Origin: Capnocytophaga granulosa ATCC 51502
GTDB lineage: Bacteria; Bacteroidota; Bacteroidia; Flavobacteriales; Flavobacteriaceae
Assembly (NCBI RefSeq): GCF_000411115.1
Contig: NZ_KE150242.1
Coordinates: 304,218 to 368,217, forward strand
DNA length: 64,000 bases
Direction of reading: 5' to 3'
The translations under genes and the position numbers were made by a program. The notes under the pieces were generated by a model, which saw only the letters and a program-made list of their open reading frames with translations, was not told where the DNA came from and ran no database searches. Positions 15,624-27,124 of this stretch are shown here, piece by piece (position 1 is the first letter of the stretch; every line of letters begins with the position of its first letter).

Positions 15624-16643
15624 TTATATAGAACTTTTGAATTGCTCTAAGAAGCGCACATCATTCTCATAGAAAGCGCGTATGTCTCCTATTTGGTATA
15701 GTAGCATAGCCACACGTTCCAGCCCAATGCCGAAAGCAAAACCAGAGTATTTTTCAGGGTCTATATTGCAGTTTTTCAGTACATTGGGGTCAGTCATACC
15801 ACAGCCCATGATCTCAAGCCAACCTGTACCCTTGGTGATGCGGTAGTCAATTTCGTTGTTCAACCCCCAATAGATGTCCATTTCCGCGCTGGGTTCAGTG
15901 AAAGGGAAATAAGAGGGTCTTAGGCGTATTTTGGACTTACCGAACATCTCCTTGGTAAAGTAAAGAAGCGTCTGTTTGAGATCAGCGAAGGAGACATTGG
16001 TATCGATATACAAGCCCTCTATTTGGTGGAAAAGGCAGTGAGAGCGCGCCGATATATCCTCATTGCGATACACACGACCAGGGGCGATGATACGGATAGG
16101 CGGTTGGTTTTGCTCCATATAACGCACCTCTACCGAGCTGGTGTGGGTATGTAGGAGAATATCGGGGCGGGTTTGGATAAAGAAAGTATCCTGCATATCC
16201 CTTGCGGGGTGATATTCGGGTAGGTTTAGGGCTGTAAAGTTGTGCCAATCGTCCTCTATTTCAGGACCTTCGGCTATGCTAAAGCCAATGTTGGCAAAGA
16301 TCTCAACAATCTTATTTTTGATGAGCGACACAGGGTGACGGCTTCCGATTTCCATAGGAAAAGCCGGACGGGTAAGGTCGTTATAAGCAGGTGCTGCTGA
16401 GGTCTGTCCGCCTAGCTTTTCTTTGAGTTCGTTGATTTTTGCTTCGGCCTTGCTCTTGAGTTCGTTGATAATCTGTCCGAATTCCTTTTTTTCCTCTTTA
16501 GGAACTTCCTTGAATTTGGCAAAGAGGTCATTGAGTAGTCCCTTTTTACCGAGGTACTCCAAGCGGAATTGTTCTAATTCTTCTTTCTTTTCAGTGGCAA
16601 AAGCCTCTACCTTGGCAATATGTGCTTTGATTTTATCTATCAT
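15624..16643 (-). CDS. pheS: phenylalanine--tRNA ligase alpha subunit
   Basis: A 339-residue class II aminoacyl-tRNA synthetase subunit. The N-terminal coiled coil (about 1-90) binds tRNA-Phe. Motif 2 appears in [23 protein letters not shown], and the late motif 3 in [19 protein letters not shown]. The Phe-binding region includes [14 protein letters not shown] and [14 protein letters not shown]. It charges tRNA-Phe together with PheT, which is not in this window. It lies 21 bases behind rpiB on the same strand, so the two are likely one transcript. Length is normal for the family. Confidence 0.96.
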   Translation of the reverse strand: MIDKIKAHIAKVEAFATEKKEELEQFRLEYLGKKGLLNDLFAKFKEVPKEEKKEFGQIINELKSKAEAKINELKEKLGGQTSAAPAYNDLTRPAFPMEIGSRHPVSLIKNKIVEIFANIGFSIAEGPEIEDDWHNFTALNLPEYHPARDMQDTFFIQTRPDILLHTHTSSVEVRYMEQNQPPIRIIAPGRVYRNEDISARSHCLFHQIEGLYIDTNVSFADLKQTLLYFTKEMFGKSKIRLRPSYFPFTEPSAEMDIYWGLNNEIDYRITKGTGWLEIMGCGMTDPNVLKNCNIDPEKYSGFAFGIGLERVAMLLYQIGDIRAFYENDVRFLEQFKSSI

Positions 16644-16664
16644 AGGAGTAACAATATTATGTGG

Positions 16665-17087
16665 TTAAATTTTTTCTACGCGGCGCGCATGTCGGCCACC
16701 TTCAAAAGGGGTGTTAAGGAAAGTCTTGACCATCTCAAGGGCTTGTTCTACAGCTGTAAAGCGGGCGGGGATAGCGATCACATTGGCATTGTTGTGTTCT
16801 CTTGCCAAGGCGGCGATCTCCTTATTCCAGCAGAGAGCACAGCGCACTTTGGGGTGCTTATTTACGGTCATGGCCACTCCGTTGCCACTTCCACAGATAA
16901 CAATACCCCAGTCGGCCTCTCCCTTATCAATCATCTCTCCTACAGGGTGTGCAAAGTCAGGATAATCCACGCTTTCGGGGGAGTCGGTACCCATGTTGGT
17001 AACATCATAATGCTGTGATAGCAAGTACTGCATAATCACTTTCTTATATTCAGTACCTGCGTGATCATTTCCAATGGTAATTTTCAT
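16665..17087 (-). CDS. rpiB: ribose 5-phosphate isomerase B
   Basis: A 140-residue RpiB/LacA/LacB family protein. GNDHAGTEYK at the N-terminus, the active-site Cys in VICGSGNGVAM, and the following NKHPKVRCALCWNKEIAALAREHNNANVIAIPAR are diagnostic. It interconverts ribose 5-phosphate and ribulose 5-phosphate in the cytoplasmic non-oxidative pentose phosphate pathway. It is first in a likely rpiB-pheS operon and is preceded by a good promoter box at 17108-17115. The C-terminus ends in GGRHARRVEKI, typical for this family. Confidence 0.95.
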   Translation of the reverse strand: MKITIGNDHAGTEYKKVIMQYLLSQHYDVTNMGTDSPESVDYPDFAHPVGEMIDKGEADWGIVICGSGNGVAMTVNKHPKVRCALCWNKEIAALAREHNNANVIAIPARFTAVEQALEMVKTFLNTPFEGGRHARRVEKI

Positions 17088-17107
17088 CAGTCAGTGTTTT
17101 TAAAGTG

Positions 17108-17115
17108 CAAAGGTA
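17108..17115 (-). promoter_or_regulatory. promoter -7 box TACCTTTG for rpiB-pheS
   Basis: The minus strand reads TACCTTTG, a full TAnnTTTG match, 21 bases before the rpiB ATG. Confidence 0.65.
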
Positions 17116-17159
17116 CATTTTTTTTAGTAGTTTTAAAAGCTATTATCAAGAAAAAATTG

Positions 17160-17167
17160 TATTTTTG
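17160..17167 (+). promoter_or_regulatory. promoter -7 box TATTTTTG for the MBL-fold gene
   Basis: TATTTTTG fits TAnnTTTG and lies 55 bases before the ATG at 17222, back to back with the rpiB promoter 45 bases away. No clear -33 box is seen. Confidence 0.4.
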
Positions 17168-17221
17168 CATGAGTATAAATTCTTCCCTGAGGGGAAGGCT
17201 AATTAATTAAAAATAAGCCTA

Positions 17222-17992
17222 ATGAAACTTACCTTCTTAGGAACAGGCACCTCCCAAGGAGTACCTGTGATAGGCATGGATACGCCCGTGGCACGCAGTA
17301 GAGATAAGCGGGATAAGCGTTTGCGAACTTCAGCTTTGCTCTCATGGGGAGGTGTGAATGTAAATATAGACTGTGCTCCAGACTTTCGCCAGCAGATGTT
17401 GCGCCATAGGGTACAGCACCTAGAGGCAATTCTTTTTACTCATGAACATGCCGACCATACCGCAGGCTTGGATGATATACGCCCCTTTGTACTCAAGCAG
17501 GGGGATATGCCTATCTATGGCCTACCTAGGGTGATAGAACAGCTACGTATACGTTTTGCCTATATCTTCGCCACGGAGAACCGCTATGCGGGGGCACCTT
17601 CGGTAGCCGCAACGGAGATTACTGCTGAGACACCCTTTACGCTCTTTGGCAAGGAAGTAATCCCAATTGCTGTGGAGCATGGCACATTGCCTATTTTAGG
17701 TTATCGCATAGGTAACTTAGCCTATATTACCGATGCCAAATATATAGCCGAGGCGGAACTCTCCAAGCTGCATAAGGTAGATACTTTGGTACTCAATGCG
17801 CTACGCAAGGCACCTCACCCTACCCACCTAAACATAGAAGAGGCCTTAGCGATTGTCAGGGAAGTACACCCTCGCCAGACCTTCTTCACTCATATGAGCC
17901 AAACCATGGGCTTTCATGCTAAAGTACAGAAAGAACTCCCTGCACATGTATTTTTGGCATATGATAACCTTACTATAATGATTAATGATTAA
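17222..17992 (+). CDS. MBL-fold metal-dependent hydrolase (PhnP-like)
   Basis: A 256-residue metallo-beta-lactamase-fold protein. The opening FLGTGTSQGVPVIG and the metal-binding HEHADHTAGLDD are typical of the PhnP/RNase Z-related group, with later metal ligands in VEHGTLPILGYR, YITDAKYI and FFTHMSQTMG. PhnP-like members act as cyclic phosphodiesterases, but the exact substrate here cannot be read from the sequence. The codons of the last residues (MIND) and the stop are part of a downstream heptamer array, showing that the repeat runs into the gene. It is a single plus-strand gene between two minus-strand blocks. Confidence 0.9.
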   Translation: MKLTFLGTGTSQGVPVIGMDTPVARSRDKRDKRLRTSALLSWGGVNVNIDCAPDFRQQMLRHRVQHLEAILFTHEHADHTAGLDDIRPFVLKQGDMPIYGLPRVIEQLRIRFAYIFATENRYAGAPSVAATEITAETPFTLFGKEVIPIAVEHGTLPILGYRIGNLAYITDAKYIAEAELSKLHKVDTLVLNALRKAPHPTHLNIEEALAIVREVHPRQTFFTHMSQTMGFHAKVQKELPAHVFLAYDNLTIMIND

Positions 17993-18085
17993 TGCCAATA
18001 ATGATTAATGCCAATAATGATTAATGATTAATGCCAATAACAACAATAGTCATTGAACATTAATCATTAATCATTGAACATTAGT
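17979..18085. repeat. heptamer array (TGATTAA type) with 18-bp perfect stem
   Basis: Units tgattaa alternate with tgccaataa from 17979. From 18051 to 18085 the array is made of cattgaa and cattaat heptamers in the opposite sense. Segment 18016-18033 is the exact reverse complement of 18058-18075. The array overlaps the MBL gene stop and reaches within 3 bases of the GH97 stop, so it fills the whole convergent boundary and could terminate both genes. Confidence 0.85.
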
Positions 18086-18088
18086 TAT

Positions 18089-20272
<2,184 letters not shown>

Positions 20273-20313
20273 TCAAAAAAGTTTTGAGTTTTTGGTTTTG
20301 AATTTCGAGTTTG

Positions 20314-20763
20314 TTAGTAATGGCTTTTTTCTTCTAATTCTTCACTTTTCACCATTGGTTCTTCATTCTTAATGGTGATAAAGTACAAGCAACTTACCCA
20401 CCAGCCAATCCAAAATAGATAGAAACCGAAGTGAAACTTGGCTTTCATTACCTTGTGCATAGTGGTAGAGAAATCCCAGTAGGTAGCAGCAAAACCAGCA
20501 ATACCTACTATAAGCAGTAGCCAAGCGACTTTTTTGGCCGCTGAAAGATGTACCATTTTTCGTATGCCCCACAGAAGGCCTATAACGAGACACTGTACAG
20601 CAAAAAGTAGCAAGGCTGTTTTCCACCACGAGCGAAAGATCATGAATTGCCTATACATGGTATGAATACCGATACGCCCCAAGAGAGACATCTGGGTGAT
20701 GAGTATGCCCGAAACTACAGAGAGTAGAGCTTGAAAGAGTAAAAGGGAGGTGCTTTTTTTCAT
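20314..20763 (-). CDS. small four-helix membrane protein
   Basis: A 149-residue protein with four hydrophobic segments at about 8-30, 45-66, 78-98 and 108-128, and a short charged C-terminal tail (MVKSEELEEKSHY). I do not recognise a family. The tail is encoded in simple-sequence DNA similar to other intergenic repeats, so the C-terminus may be variable. It lies 46 bases behind a lipoprotein gene and before the GH97 gene on the same strand, which suggests a shared transcript but gives no function. Confidence 0.65.
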   Translation of the reverse strand: MKKSTSLLLFQALLSVVSGILITQMSLLGRIGIHTMYRQFMIFRSWWKTALLLFAVQCLVIGLLWGIRKMVHLSAAKKVAWLLLIVGIAGFAATYWDFSTTMHKVMKAKFHFGFYLFWIGWWVSCLYFITIKNEEPMVKSEELEEKSHY

Positions 20764-20809
20764 AGGTAAAATTAGGTAATAGGGTTTAGGTGTTGGGAGG
20801 CTAACCTTA

Positions 20810-21355
20810 TTATTTAGAGAGTGTCCAGCCTTCTTTTTCTCGATATTTGGCTTTGTATTTCTTTTGGATAAAGTCCTGACCGCCAGCCTTTTTGTTTAGG
20901 AAACTAAAAGGAGTTTCTTTTTTCTGGAAAGTAGCGGTGATAGTGGCGCTTTTTTCGTTTTTTTGTTCTACAGTAACCTCATTGGAGAGTACATATTCAA
21001 GGGTTTTCACCTTGGCACGGGTCTCTTTTAGTTCGGTAACATAAGGGAGCGCCTTGTCGGTACACTTGATATTCACCACCCAAATACTATCGTTGGAGAG
21101 CCATTTTTTCTTTACCTTGAGTTCCTCTATGGAGAGGTAATCGTCGCTTTCCAATTGTTTGATTTGCTTTATTTTGTCCCCGTCCTTTTTGGTGCGGTAC
21201 TTTACCTCACCTAGCGTTAGATGAGCAGTTTCATACATAGGGGAATCCTGTAAGGCTGCCTCTACTAAGTCGTGGGCTTGTGAGGGGGAGAGCTTGCCAT
21301 CGGAGCAAGCTACAAGGCTCAAAAGAGCTGCTAAGAGTATAAGAGTATGTCTCAT
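20810..21355 (-). CDS. hypothetical lipoprotein
   Basis: A 181-residue protein with a lipoprotein signal (LILLAALLSLVAC, lipobox LVAC with Cys at about 17). The rest is soluble, Lys-rich and mixed alpha/beta, with no motif I recognise. It would sit on the periplasmic face of a membrane. It lies 46 bases behind the ABC exporter gene on the same strand, with a heptamer repeat covering the exporter stop in between, so co-transcription is possible but not certain. Confidence 0.7.
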   Translation of the reverse strand: MRHTLILLAALLSLVACSDGKLSPSQAHDLVEAALQDSPMYETAHLTLGEVKYRTKKDGDKIKQIKQLESDDYLSIEELKVKKKWLSNDSIWVVNIKCTDKALPYVTELKETRAKVKTLEYVLSNEVTVEQKNEKSATITATFQKKETPFSFLNKKAGGQDFIQKKYKAKYREKEGWTLSK

Positions 21356-21379
21356 AATTTTGAGTTTTAAGTTTTATTA

Positions 21380-21407
21380 TTCACTATTTGTTTTTCACTA
21401 ATCACTT
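21380..21407. repeat. short heptamer array at the ABC exporter stop
   Basis: Units ttcacta, tttgttt, ttcacta and atcactt follow each other without a gap. The minus-strand stop codon of the ABC gene (21402-21404) lies inside the last unit. Confidence 0.55.
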
Positions 21408-23147
21408 AATGATCTGAGTATCATAATAGTTGCGATAGGCTTCATTTTGGGCATATAGGTCGGTGTGGGTACCTGCTCCTATGAGGTGCCCTTGGTCTAA
21501 GAAAAGGATATAATCGGCATTGCGAGCCACTGATACACGGTGGCTGACGATGATGCGAGTGGTATTCTGTGCCGTTTGGGAAAGGTTATGGAGGATCTTC
21601 TCTTCTGTATCGGTATCTACCGCAGAGAGGCAGTCATCAAAGAGATAAATCTGTGCCTGCTTGAGCAGCGCTCTGGCGATAGATACACGCTGGCGCTGTC
21701 CGCCACTGAGGGATATGCCTCGCTCTCCTAGCATGGTGTTATACTTATCCTTGAAATCCATGATGTTGTCATGTACTTGTGCGAGCTTAGCCACTTGGAT
21801 TACTTCCAAATCGGAGGCTTCGGACTTGCCGAACTTTATATTGTTCTCTATAGTATCGGAGAAGAGGAAAGAATCCTGCGGAATAACAGAGATAGACTTG
21901 CGCAAGTCGTTGAGGTTGAGTGATTTTATATCTCTACCGTCAATGAGTACCTCTCCCTGCTGCACATCATACATACGGGTAATGAGGTCGAGAATGGTGG
22001 ATTTGCCTGAGCCTGTACGCCCTATGATAGCAATACTTTTTCCCTTAGGGATATGGAAAGAGATGTCCTTTAGGGCAGTAACCTGGGTATCGGGATAGGT
22101 AAAGGTAACATGTTCAAAGCGGATATCCCCTTCAATAGGTGTAGGGGAGGGGTTGGTATTTTCAATATCGGGGGTCTCATGTAAAAACTCGTTGATGCGC
22201 CCTTGAGAGGCCTCCGCTTGTTGGACAATATTGCTGACCCAGCCCACGGTAGCCACAGGCCAAGTAAGCATCATCACATAGATACTGAATTCGGTGATGA
22301 CCCCAATGGAGTCTATCTGGCCATTGATATACAATCGCCCTCCGATGAAGATGACAAAGATGATACTAATCCCAATAAGTAGCAGCATGATAGGAAAAAA
22401 ACAAGCCTGAATACGCAATAGAGATAGGTTCTTCTTGCGACCTTCCTGGCTGAGAGCCTCTACATTCTTTTGGGCTTCTTGCTCCAAGGCATAGGCCTTG
22501 ATGGTATGGATTCCAGAGAAAACTTCCTGAGAAAAGGAGGAAATTTCTGATAGAAACTGCTGTACCTCAAGAGTTTTCTTATTGATCTTGCGAGAGATAA
22601 AATAAATAAGTACCGCCAATATAGGTAGTGGTAAAAGGGCATAGGTAGCCAGCGTCGGGGAGGTGTAGAACATCAGTGGGATACTACAGAGAAATAGTGT
22701 TGCGGTCTGTACACTATACATCAGGGCGGGGCCTGTGTACATACGCACCTTACCCACATCCTCACTGATGCGGTTCATAAGGTCGCCTGTGCGATTTTGC
22801 TTATAGAAACGCTGAGAGAGGATTTGGTACTTCTGGTAGATCTCATTCTTCATGTCATACTCTATATAGCGAGAGACATTGATAATGAGCTGTCGCATCC
22901 AAAAAGTAAAAAAGCCCGAAAGCAAGGCCGAACCTATGATGATTAACGCACAAAATAGCAGAGACCTCCCCAAAGGTTGGTCAGGGTTGGGGTGGTTGAT
23001 ATAGTTCTCAATCGTCTTGAATGCATACTGTACTCCCTTTGGCATGACCAGGGAGAAAAGACGTGCAATGATTGTGATGAGTACCCCCCAGAAGAGCTGT
23101 TTGCGGTATTTGTAAAAATATTTGTTTACGTGAGCTAAGTGTTTCAT
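21402..23147 (-). CDS. ABC transporter, fused permease and ATPase (MdlA/MsbA type)
   Basis: A 581-residue half-transporter. Six membrane helices lie in about residues 15-310. The ATPase domain has Walker A GRTGSGKST (about 376-384), the signature LSGGQRQRVSIARALL, Walker B IYLFDDCLSAVD and the switch His in IIVSHR. The residue after the Walker B Asp is Asp rather than the usual catalytic Glu, as in MdlA/YheI-type subunits that often work as heterodimers. No partner half-transporter is in the window. It likely exports a lipid or drug-like compound across the inner membrane. It follows rpoN after 4 bases, so the two are co-transcribed. Confidence 0.92.
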   Translation of the reverse strand: MKHLAHVNKYFYKYRKQLFWGVLITIIARLFSLVMPKGVQYAFKTIENYINHPNPDQPLGRSLLFCALIIIGSALLSGFFTFWMRQLIINVSRYIEYDMKNEIYQKYQILSQRFYKQNRTGDLMNRISEDVGKVRMYTGPALMYSVQTATLFLCSIPLMFYTSPTLATYALLPLPILAVLIYFISRKINKKTLEVQQFLSEISSFSQEVFSGIHTIKAYALEQEAQKNVEALSQEGRKKNLSLLRIQACFFPIMLLLIGISIIFVIFIGGRLYINGQIDSIGVITEFSIYVMMLTWPVATVGWVSNIVQQAEASQGRINEFLHETPDIENTNPSPTPIEGDIRFEHVTFTYPDTQVTALKDISFHIPKGKSIAIIGRTGSGKSTILDLITRMYDVQQGEVLIDGRDIKSLNLNDLRKSISVIPQDSFLFSDTIENNIKFGKSEASDLEVIQVAKLAQVHDNIMDFKDKYNTMLGERGISLSGGQRQRVSIARALLKQAQIYLFDDCLSAVDTDTEEKILHNLSQTAQNTTRIIVSHRVSVARNADYILFLDQGHLIGAGTHTDLYAQNEAYRNYYDTQIIK

Positions 23148-23151
23148 TCTA

Positions 23152-24621
23152 CTATAATTCTTTTCTTAGGCGCGCCACGGGAATGTCCAACTGTTCCCTA
23201 TACTTGGCAATGGTACGGCGTGCAATAGGATAGCCCTTTTCCTTGAGTAGCTCCATGAGCTTGTCGTCGGTGTAGGGTTTGCGCTTGTTTTCCCCCTCTA
23301 TAATCGTTTGGAGAATCTTTTTGACCTCATAGGTAGAGATGTCCTCTCCTTCGTCATTCTTAATAGCTTCAGAGAAGAAGGCTTTTACGGGCTTGGTGCC
23401 GTAGGGAGTACTAACAAACTTACTATTGGCCACACGCGAAATGGTAGAGATGTCCATACCGATACTTTCGGCTATATCCTTGAGTATAAGGGGCTTGATC
23501 TTGGTCTCATCACCTGTGAGGAAATAATCCTTTTGGTGGAGCATAATTGCGTTCATGGTAACCAAAAGAGTGTTTTGGCGCTGCTTGATGGCATCGATAA
23601 ACCACTTGGCGGCATCTAATTTCTGTTTGATGAACTCTACGGCTTCTTTCTGTTTTTGCTTGTCCTTATCGGTAGAATCCCTATAGGTCTTGAACATTTC
23701 CGTATATTCTTGGGAGACATGTAGTTCGGGAGTGTTACGCCCATTGAGGGAGAGTTCTAGCTCTCCATCATTAATTGTAACGGTAAAGTCGGGCACTACC
23801 TGCTCGGTGAATTTGCTTCCTTCTGCATAAGAACTCCCAGGCTTGGGATTGAGTTTTTCCACCTCTTGAATTACTTCTTTGAGGGTTTCTTCCGAGATGT
23901 TATACTTCTGGATAAGTTTGTCATAGTGCTTCTTACTGAAGATATCAAAGTTTTCCGTCAGAATTGTGATAGCCAGTTCAGTAATGGCTGTTTGTGGCTT
24001 GTGCTTGAGTTGTACGATAAGGCTCTCCTGTAGGTCTCTGGCACCGATTCCTGCGGGGTCTAACTGGAAGATGACCGTCTTGAGAATATGTTCCACTTCT
24101 TTCTCATCGGTATAGATATTCTGAGTGAAGGCCAAGTCATCGGCTATATCGCTCATGGAGCGGCGGATATATCCATTGTCATTGATACTACCTACGAGAA
24201 ACTCGGCAATCTCCCGCTCTTTTTCACCTAAGCGGAAAGTGTTAAGCTGTTCTATAAGGTACTGGTGAAAAGAGACTTCCTCTCGGTAGGGGAGTCCAAA
24301 AGCATCCTCCTCATGGTAATTATTGGCATAGAGGCGGTAGTCAGGGATTTCGTCATCGCTGAGGTATTCATCTACATTGATGGCATCGGCTTGTATGATT
24401 TGGTTATCTTCGTATTCGTCAGGGGTATCATACTCGTCCTCATGGGCTTCCTCCTGTTCCCAGTCTTGGTGTTCGGTAGCTTCCAAGGCGGGGTTCTCTT
24501 CCAGTTCCTCTTTTACACGCTGCTCAAAGGCAAGGGTAGGGAGCTGTACCAACTTCATCAGTTGGATTTGTTGGGGGGATAGCTTCTGGGTGAGCTTGAG
24601 TTGTAATTGTTGTTTTAACAT
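23152..24621 (-). CDS. rpoN: RNA polymerase sigma-54 factor
   Basis: A 489-residue protein. Region I is Gln/Leu-rich (LKQQLQLKLTQKLSPQQIQLMKLVQLP). An acidic region II follows (about 45-80, with QEEAHEDEYDTPDEYEDN), then the core-binding and DNA-binding domains, and the C-terminal RpoN box ARRTIAKYREQL at about 467-478. It directs RNA polymerase to -24/-12 promoters and depends on an AAA+ activator. One such activator is encoded at 39279-40454. Upstream on the same strand is a small secreted-protein gene; downstream, 4 bases away, is the ABC exporter gene. Confidence 0.96.
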   Translation of the reverse strand: MLKQQLQLKLTQKLSPQQIQLMKLVQLPTLAFEQRVKEELEENPALEATEHQDWEQEEAHEDEYDTPDEYEDNQIIQADAINVDEYLSDDEIPDYRLYANNYHEEDAFGLPYREEVSFHQYLIEQLNTFRLGEKEREIAEFLVGSINDNGYIRRSMSDIADDLAFTQNIYTDEKEVEHILKTVIFQLDPAGIGARDLQESLIVQLKHKPQTAITELAITILTENFDIFSKKHYDKLIQKYNISEETLKEVIQEVEKLNPKPGSSYAEGSKFTEQVVPDFTVTINDGELELSLNGRNTPELHVSQEYTEMFKTYRDSTDKDKQKQKEAVEFIKQKLDAAKWFIDAIKQRQNTLLVTMNAIMLHQKDYFLTGDETKIKPLILKDIAESIGMDISTISRVANSKFVSTPYGTKPVKAFFSEAIKNDEGEDISTYEVKKILQTIIEGENKRKPYTDDKLMELLKEKGYPIARRTIAKYREQLDIPVARLRKEL

Positions 24622-24644
24622 AATTTGTTTTAAGAGTTATAGAC

Positions 24645-25115
24645 TTATAGATATTGCAGGCAGATGGAATTGTCCTTGCAATAGTCTATATTGATAGCTA
24701 TAATTTCGTTTTTGCTGTTAACCACTATAGGGAATCGTACTAAGAGCTTGTCATGGTATGGCAGATAGATATAAAACACCACTCCTCTGTCGGAGGTAAG
24801 AATATCGGAAACACGCTGCTTGGTCTGTCCAGAATTGATCAGCTCTATAGCCTCCTGAGAGGTGTATAGGATCGGCCCTTGGTCTTGTATATAAGTTTTT
24901 ATAATGGCAAAAACCTGTCGCAATTTCTCCATCCCTCCTTGCTCTGCTGGAATCTCTTGAGTGATTTTCAGCATAGGGTATAGAATAGGGAAGTCCTCTT
25001 CAGGAGTATTCCTGATGGCTTCAATAAGCCTTTCAACAGTCGCTTTTTGAGCTTTTTGAGCGTGGAGCGTTCCTATACATAGGCACATACTCACTAAGGT
25101 AAAAAACAACTTCAT
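24645..25115 (-). CDS. hypothetical secreted protein
   Basis: A 156-residue protein with a signal peptide (LFFTLVSMCLCIGTLHAQ, cleavage near residue 19). The mature part is mixed alpha/beta and ends in a beta-rich region (GVVFYIYLPYHDKLLVRFPIVV, EIIAINIDYC). I do not recognise a family. Its stop lies 23 bases before the rpoN start on the same strand, so it may be the first gene of the rpoN-ABC transcript. The ~200 bases upstream hold only AT-rich DNA and a hairpin belonging to the preceding gene. Confidence 0.65.
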   Translation of the reverse strand: MKLFFTLVSMCLCIGTLHAQKAQKATVERLIEAIRNTPEEDFPILYPMLKITQEIPAEQGGMEKLRQVFAIIKTYIQDQGPILYTSQEAIELINSGQTKQRVSDILTSDRGVVFYIYLPYHDKLLVRFPIVVNSKNEIIAINIDYCKDNSICLQYL

Positions 25116-25245
25116 AGGATATGAGATTATAATTATTAGTGCGCTAAGTTAATGATTTTTTTGTAAAAAGCAAATTAAAAACTGTTTTTTAACAAATAAT
25201 TATAAACAATAAGTTGTTTTTTAAGTGTTTGATTAAGATAACAAA

Positions 25246-25282
25246 CTGTCCGCAAGGTACTTTTGGGGTACATAACGGACAG
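25246..25282 (-). terminator. hairpin after the DUF2750 gene
   Basis: ctgtccg (25246-25252) pairs with cggacag (25276-25282), with an inner gtac/gtac pairing. Read on the minus strand it is followed by a T-rich stretch and lies about 30 bases beyond the DUF2750 stop. Confidence 0.65.
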
Positions 25283-25311
25283 CTGTTGTGAAAATGAATG
25301 AAAAAAAATGT

Positions 25312-25770
25312 TTATTCAGCCTCTATTTCTTTAACGTATTCTTTTAGGTCATCCAAAGAGGTAAATCCATTGAAAGAGAGGGCAACCTCATTGGCTTCTA
25401 CCTCAGCGATAAGAGTCTTGAGTAGTTCCATAGGAGTTTCCTCATACCCATATAGGTCTTGAGAAAAATCAATTCCTGCTACAATATCGTCCTGATACAT
25501 ACTCAAGCACCAGTCCTCCATGAATTCTGCTAAGGGAATTTCACTGACCGTGTATTCCTTCCACTCCTCTTTTTGGCAGGCCTGAGCTTTCTCTTTGTCA
25601 GACCAAAAGGCAAATACCCCTACTTGTTCCTCATCGTCCTGAGTTACAAACTGGTTGGAGGTACAAGCGGCGACATATTCACTTTGTGTATCTCTAAGAC
25701 AATAAACGATTCCTGTAGCTACCACTTCTCTTATAAAATGAAAGTAGCTATCTAATAATTCTTGTTCCAT
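25312..25770 (-). CDS. DUF2750 domain protein
   Basis: A 152-residue soluble acidic protein. The stretch VGVFAFWSDKEKAQACQKEE, then EIPLAEFMEDWC and VAGIDFSQDLYGYE, matches the DUF2750 pattern (a conserved FWSD, a Trp in the middle, and a G-x-D/N-W/F-x-x-x-L-x-G-x-E end). Family function is unknown; such proteins are often found as scattered accessory genes. It lies 10 bases after the end of ffh and so is probably read from the ffh transcript, with a hairpin terminator after it. Confidence 0.8.
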   Translation of the reverse strand: MEQELLDSYFHFIREVVATGIVYCLRDTQSEYVAACTSNQFVTQDDEEQVGVFAFWSDKEKAQACQKEEWKEYTVSEIPLAEFMEDWCLSMYQDDIVAGIDFSQDLYGYEETPMELLKTLIAEVEANEVALSFNGFTSLDDLKEYVKEIEAE

Positions 25771-25780
25771 ATTTAAATAT

Positions 25781-27115
25781 TTACATTCTTGGCATGGATT
25801 GCATCATGCGCATCATTTGTTTGGCACCACCGCTTTGCATCATCTTCATCATCTTGCTCATTTGCTCAAACTGCTTAAGGAGTTGATTGACTTCAGCGAT
25901 GTTGCGACCGCTTCCTTTGGCAATACGATTTTTGCGAGAAGTATTGATGATAGAAGGGTTACTACGCTCGGCAGGGGTCATAGAGTAGATGATAGCCTCA
26001 ATATACTTGAAGGCATCATCGCTGATATCTAAGTCTTTTACCGCCTTACCTACCCCAGGGAGCATACCTAAGAGGTCTTTCATGCTACCCATTTTCTTGA
26101 TTTGTTGTATCTGGGAGAGGAAGTCGTCAAAACCGAATTGGTTCTTGGCTATTTTCTTCTGTAGCTTGCGGGCTTGTTCTTCGTCGAACTGCTCTTGGGC
26201 ACGCTCTACAAGAGATACCACGTCGCCCATGCCCAAGATACGGTCGGCCATACGAGCGGGGTAGAACACATCAATGGCGTCCATTTTCTCGCCTGTACCG
26301 ACAAACTTGATTGGCTTATTTACAACCGATTTGATAGAGATAGCAGCCCCGCCACGGGTATCCCCGTCCAATTTGGTAAGGATTACCCCATCAAAGTTTA
26401 GGACATCATTGAAGGCTTTGGCGGTATTTACCGCGTCTTGCCCAGTCATGGCATCTACCACAAAAAGTGTCTCCTGAGGGCTAACCGCCTTGTGAATATC
26501 GGCGATTTCCTTCATCATCTGCTCGTCTACAGCCAAGCGTCCTGCGGTATCTATAATAACCACATTTAGCCCATTGCTTTTGGCATAAGCAATTCCTTTT
26601 TGGGCAATCTCTACAGGATTGTTGTTTTCTTTTTCGGAAAATACAGGCACTCCTATCTGATCCCCAACAATATGCAACTGGTCAATCGCTGCAGGACGAT
26701 AGACGTCGCAGGCAACCAAGAGCGGTTTTTTGTTCTTTTTGGTTTTGAGGAAGTTGGCCAATTTTCCAGAGAAGGTAGTTTTACCAGATCCTTGTAGCCC
26801 CGACATAAGAATCACCGAAGGGTTACCGCTGAGATTGACCCCTGTGGCATCACCTCCCATAAGTTCGGTAAGCTCATCGCGGACAATCTTGACCATGAGC
26901 TGGCCAGGCTGTAGGGTAGTAAGTACATTGGCACCCAAGGCTTTGGCTTTTACCTTAGCGGTAAAGTCCTTAGCAATGGCATAGTTCACGTCGGCATCCA
27001 AGAGCGCACGACGTACTTCCTTGAGCGTTTCCGCTACGTTGATTTCAGTAATCTGGCCATGCCCCTTGAGTACATGTAAGGCCTTCTCTAATTTATCACT
27101 TAAGTTATCAAACAT
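25781..27115 (-). CDS. ffh: signal recognition particle protein Ffh
   Basis: A 444-residue SRP54 GTPase. The N-domain four-helix bundle (1-85) is followed by the G domain with GLQGSGKTTFSGKLA (about 107-121), DVYRPAAIDQL, DTAGRL and TKLDGDTRGGAA. The Met-rich M domain at the C-terminus (MMKMMQSGGAKQMMRMMQSM) binds signal peptides and 4.5S RNA. It targets membrane proteins to FtsY and the translocon. The 4.5S RNA gene was not seen in the window. Upstream is a coiled-coil protein gene separated by heptamer repeats. Confidence 0.97.
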   Translation of the reverse strand: MFDNLSDKLEKALHVLKGHGQITEINVAETLKEVRRALLDADVNYAIAKDFTAKVKAKALGANVLTTLQPGQLMVKIVRDELTELMGGDATGVNLSGNPSVILMSGLQGSGKTTFSGKLANFLKTKKNKKPLLVACDVYRPAAIDQLHIVGDQIGVPVFSEKENNNPVEIAQKGIAYAKSNGLNVVIIDTAGRLAVDEQMMKEIADIHKAVSPQETLFVVDAMTGQDAVNTAKAFNDVLNFDGVILTKLDGDTRGGAAISIKSVVNKPIKFVGTGEKMDAIDVFYPARMADRILGMGDVVSLVERAQEQFDEEQARKLQKKIAKNQFGFDDFLSQIQQIKKMGSMKDLLGMLPGVGKAVKDLDISDDAFKYIEAIIYSMTPAERSNPSIINTSRKNRIAKGSGRNIAEVNQLLKQFEQMSKMMKMMQSGGAKQMMRMMQSMPRM

Positions 27116-27124
27116 GTTATTCTA

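Noticed and set aside
17979..18085. Repeat array considered as a small CRISPR
   Set aside because: The units are 7-9 bases without spacers of constant length, and no cas genes are present.
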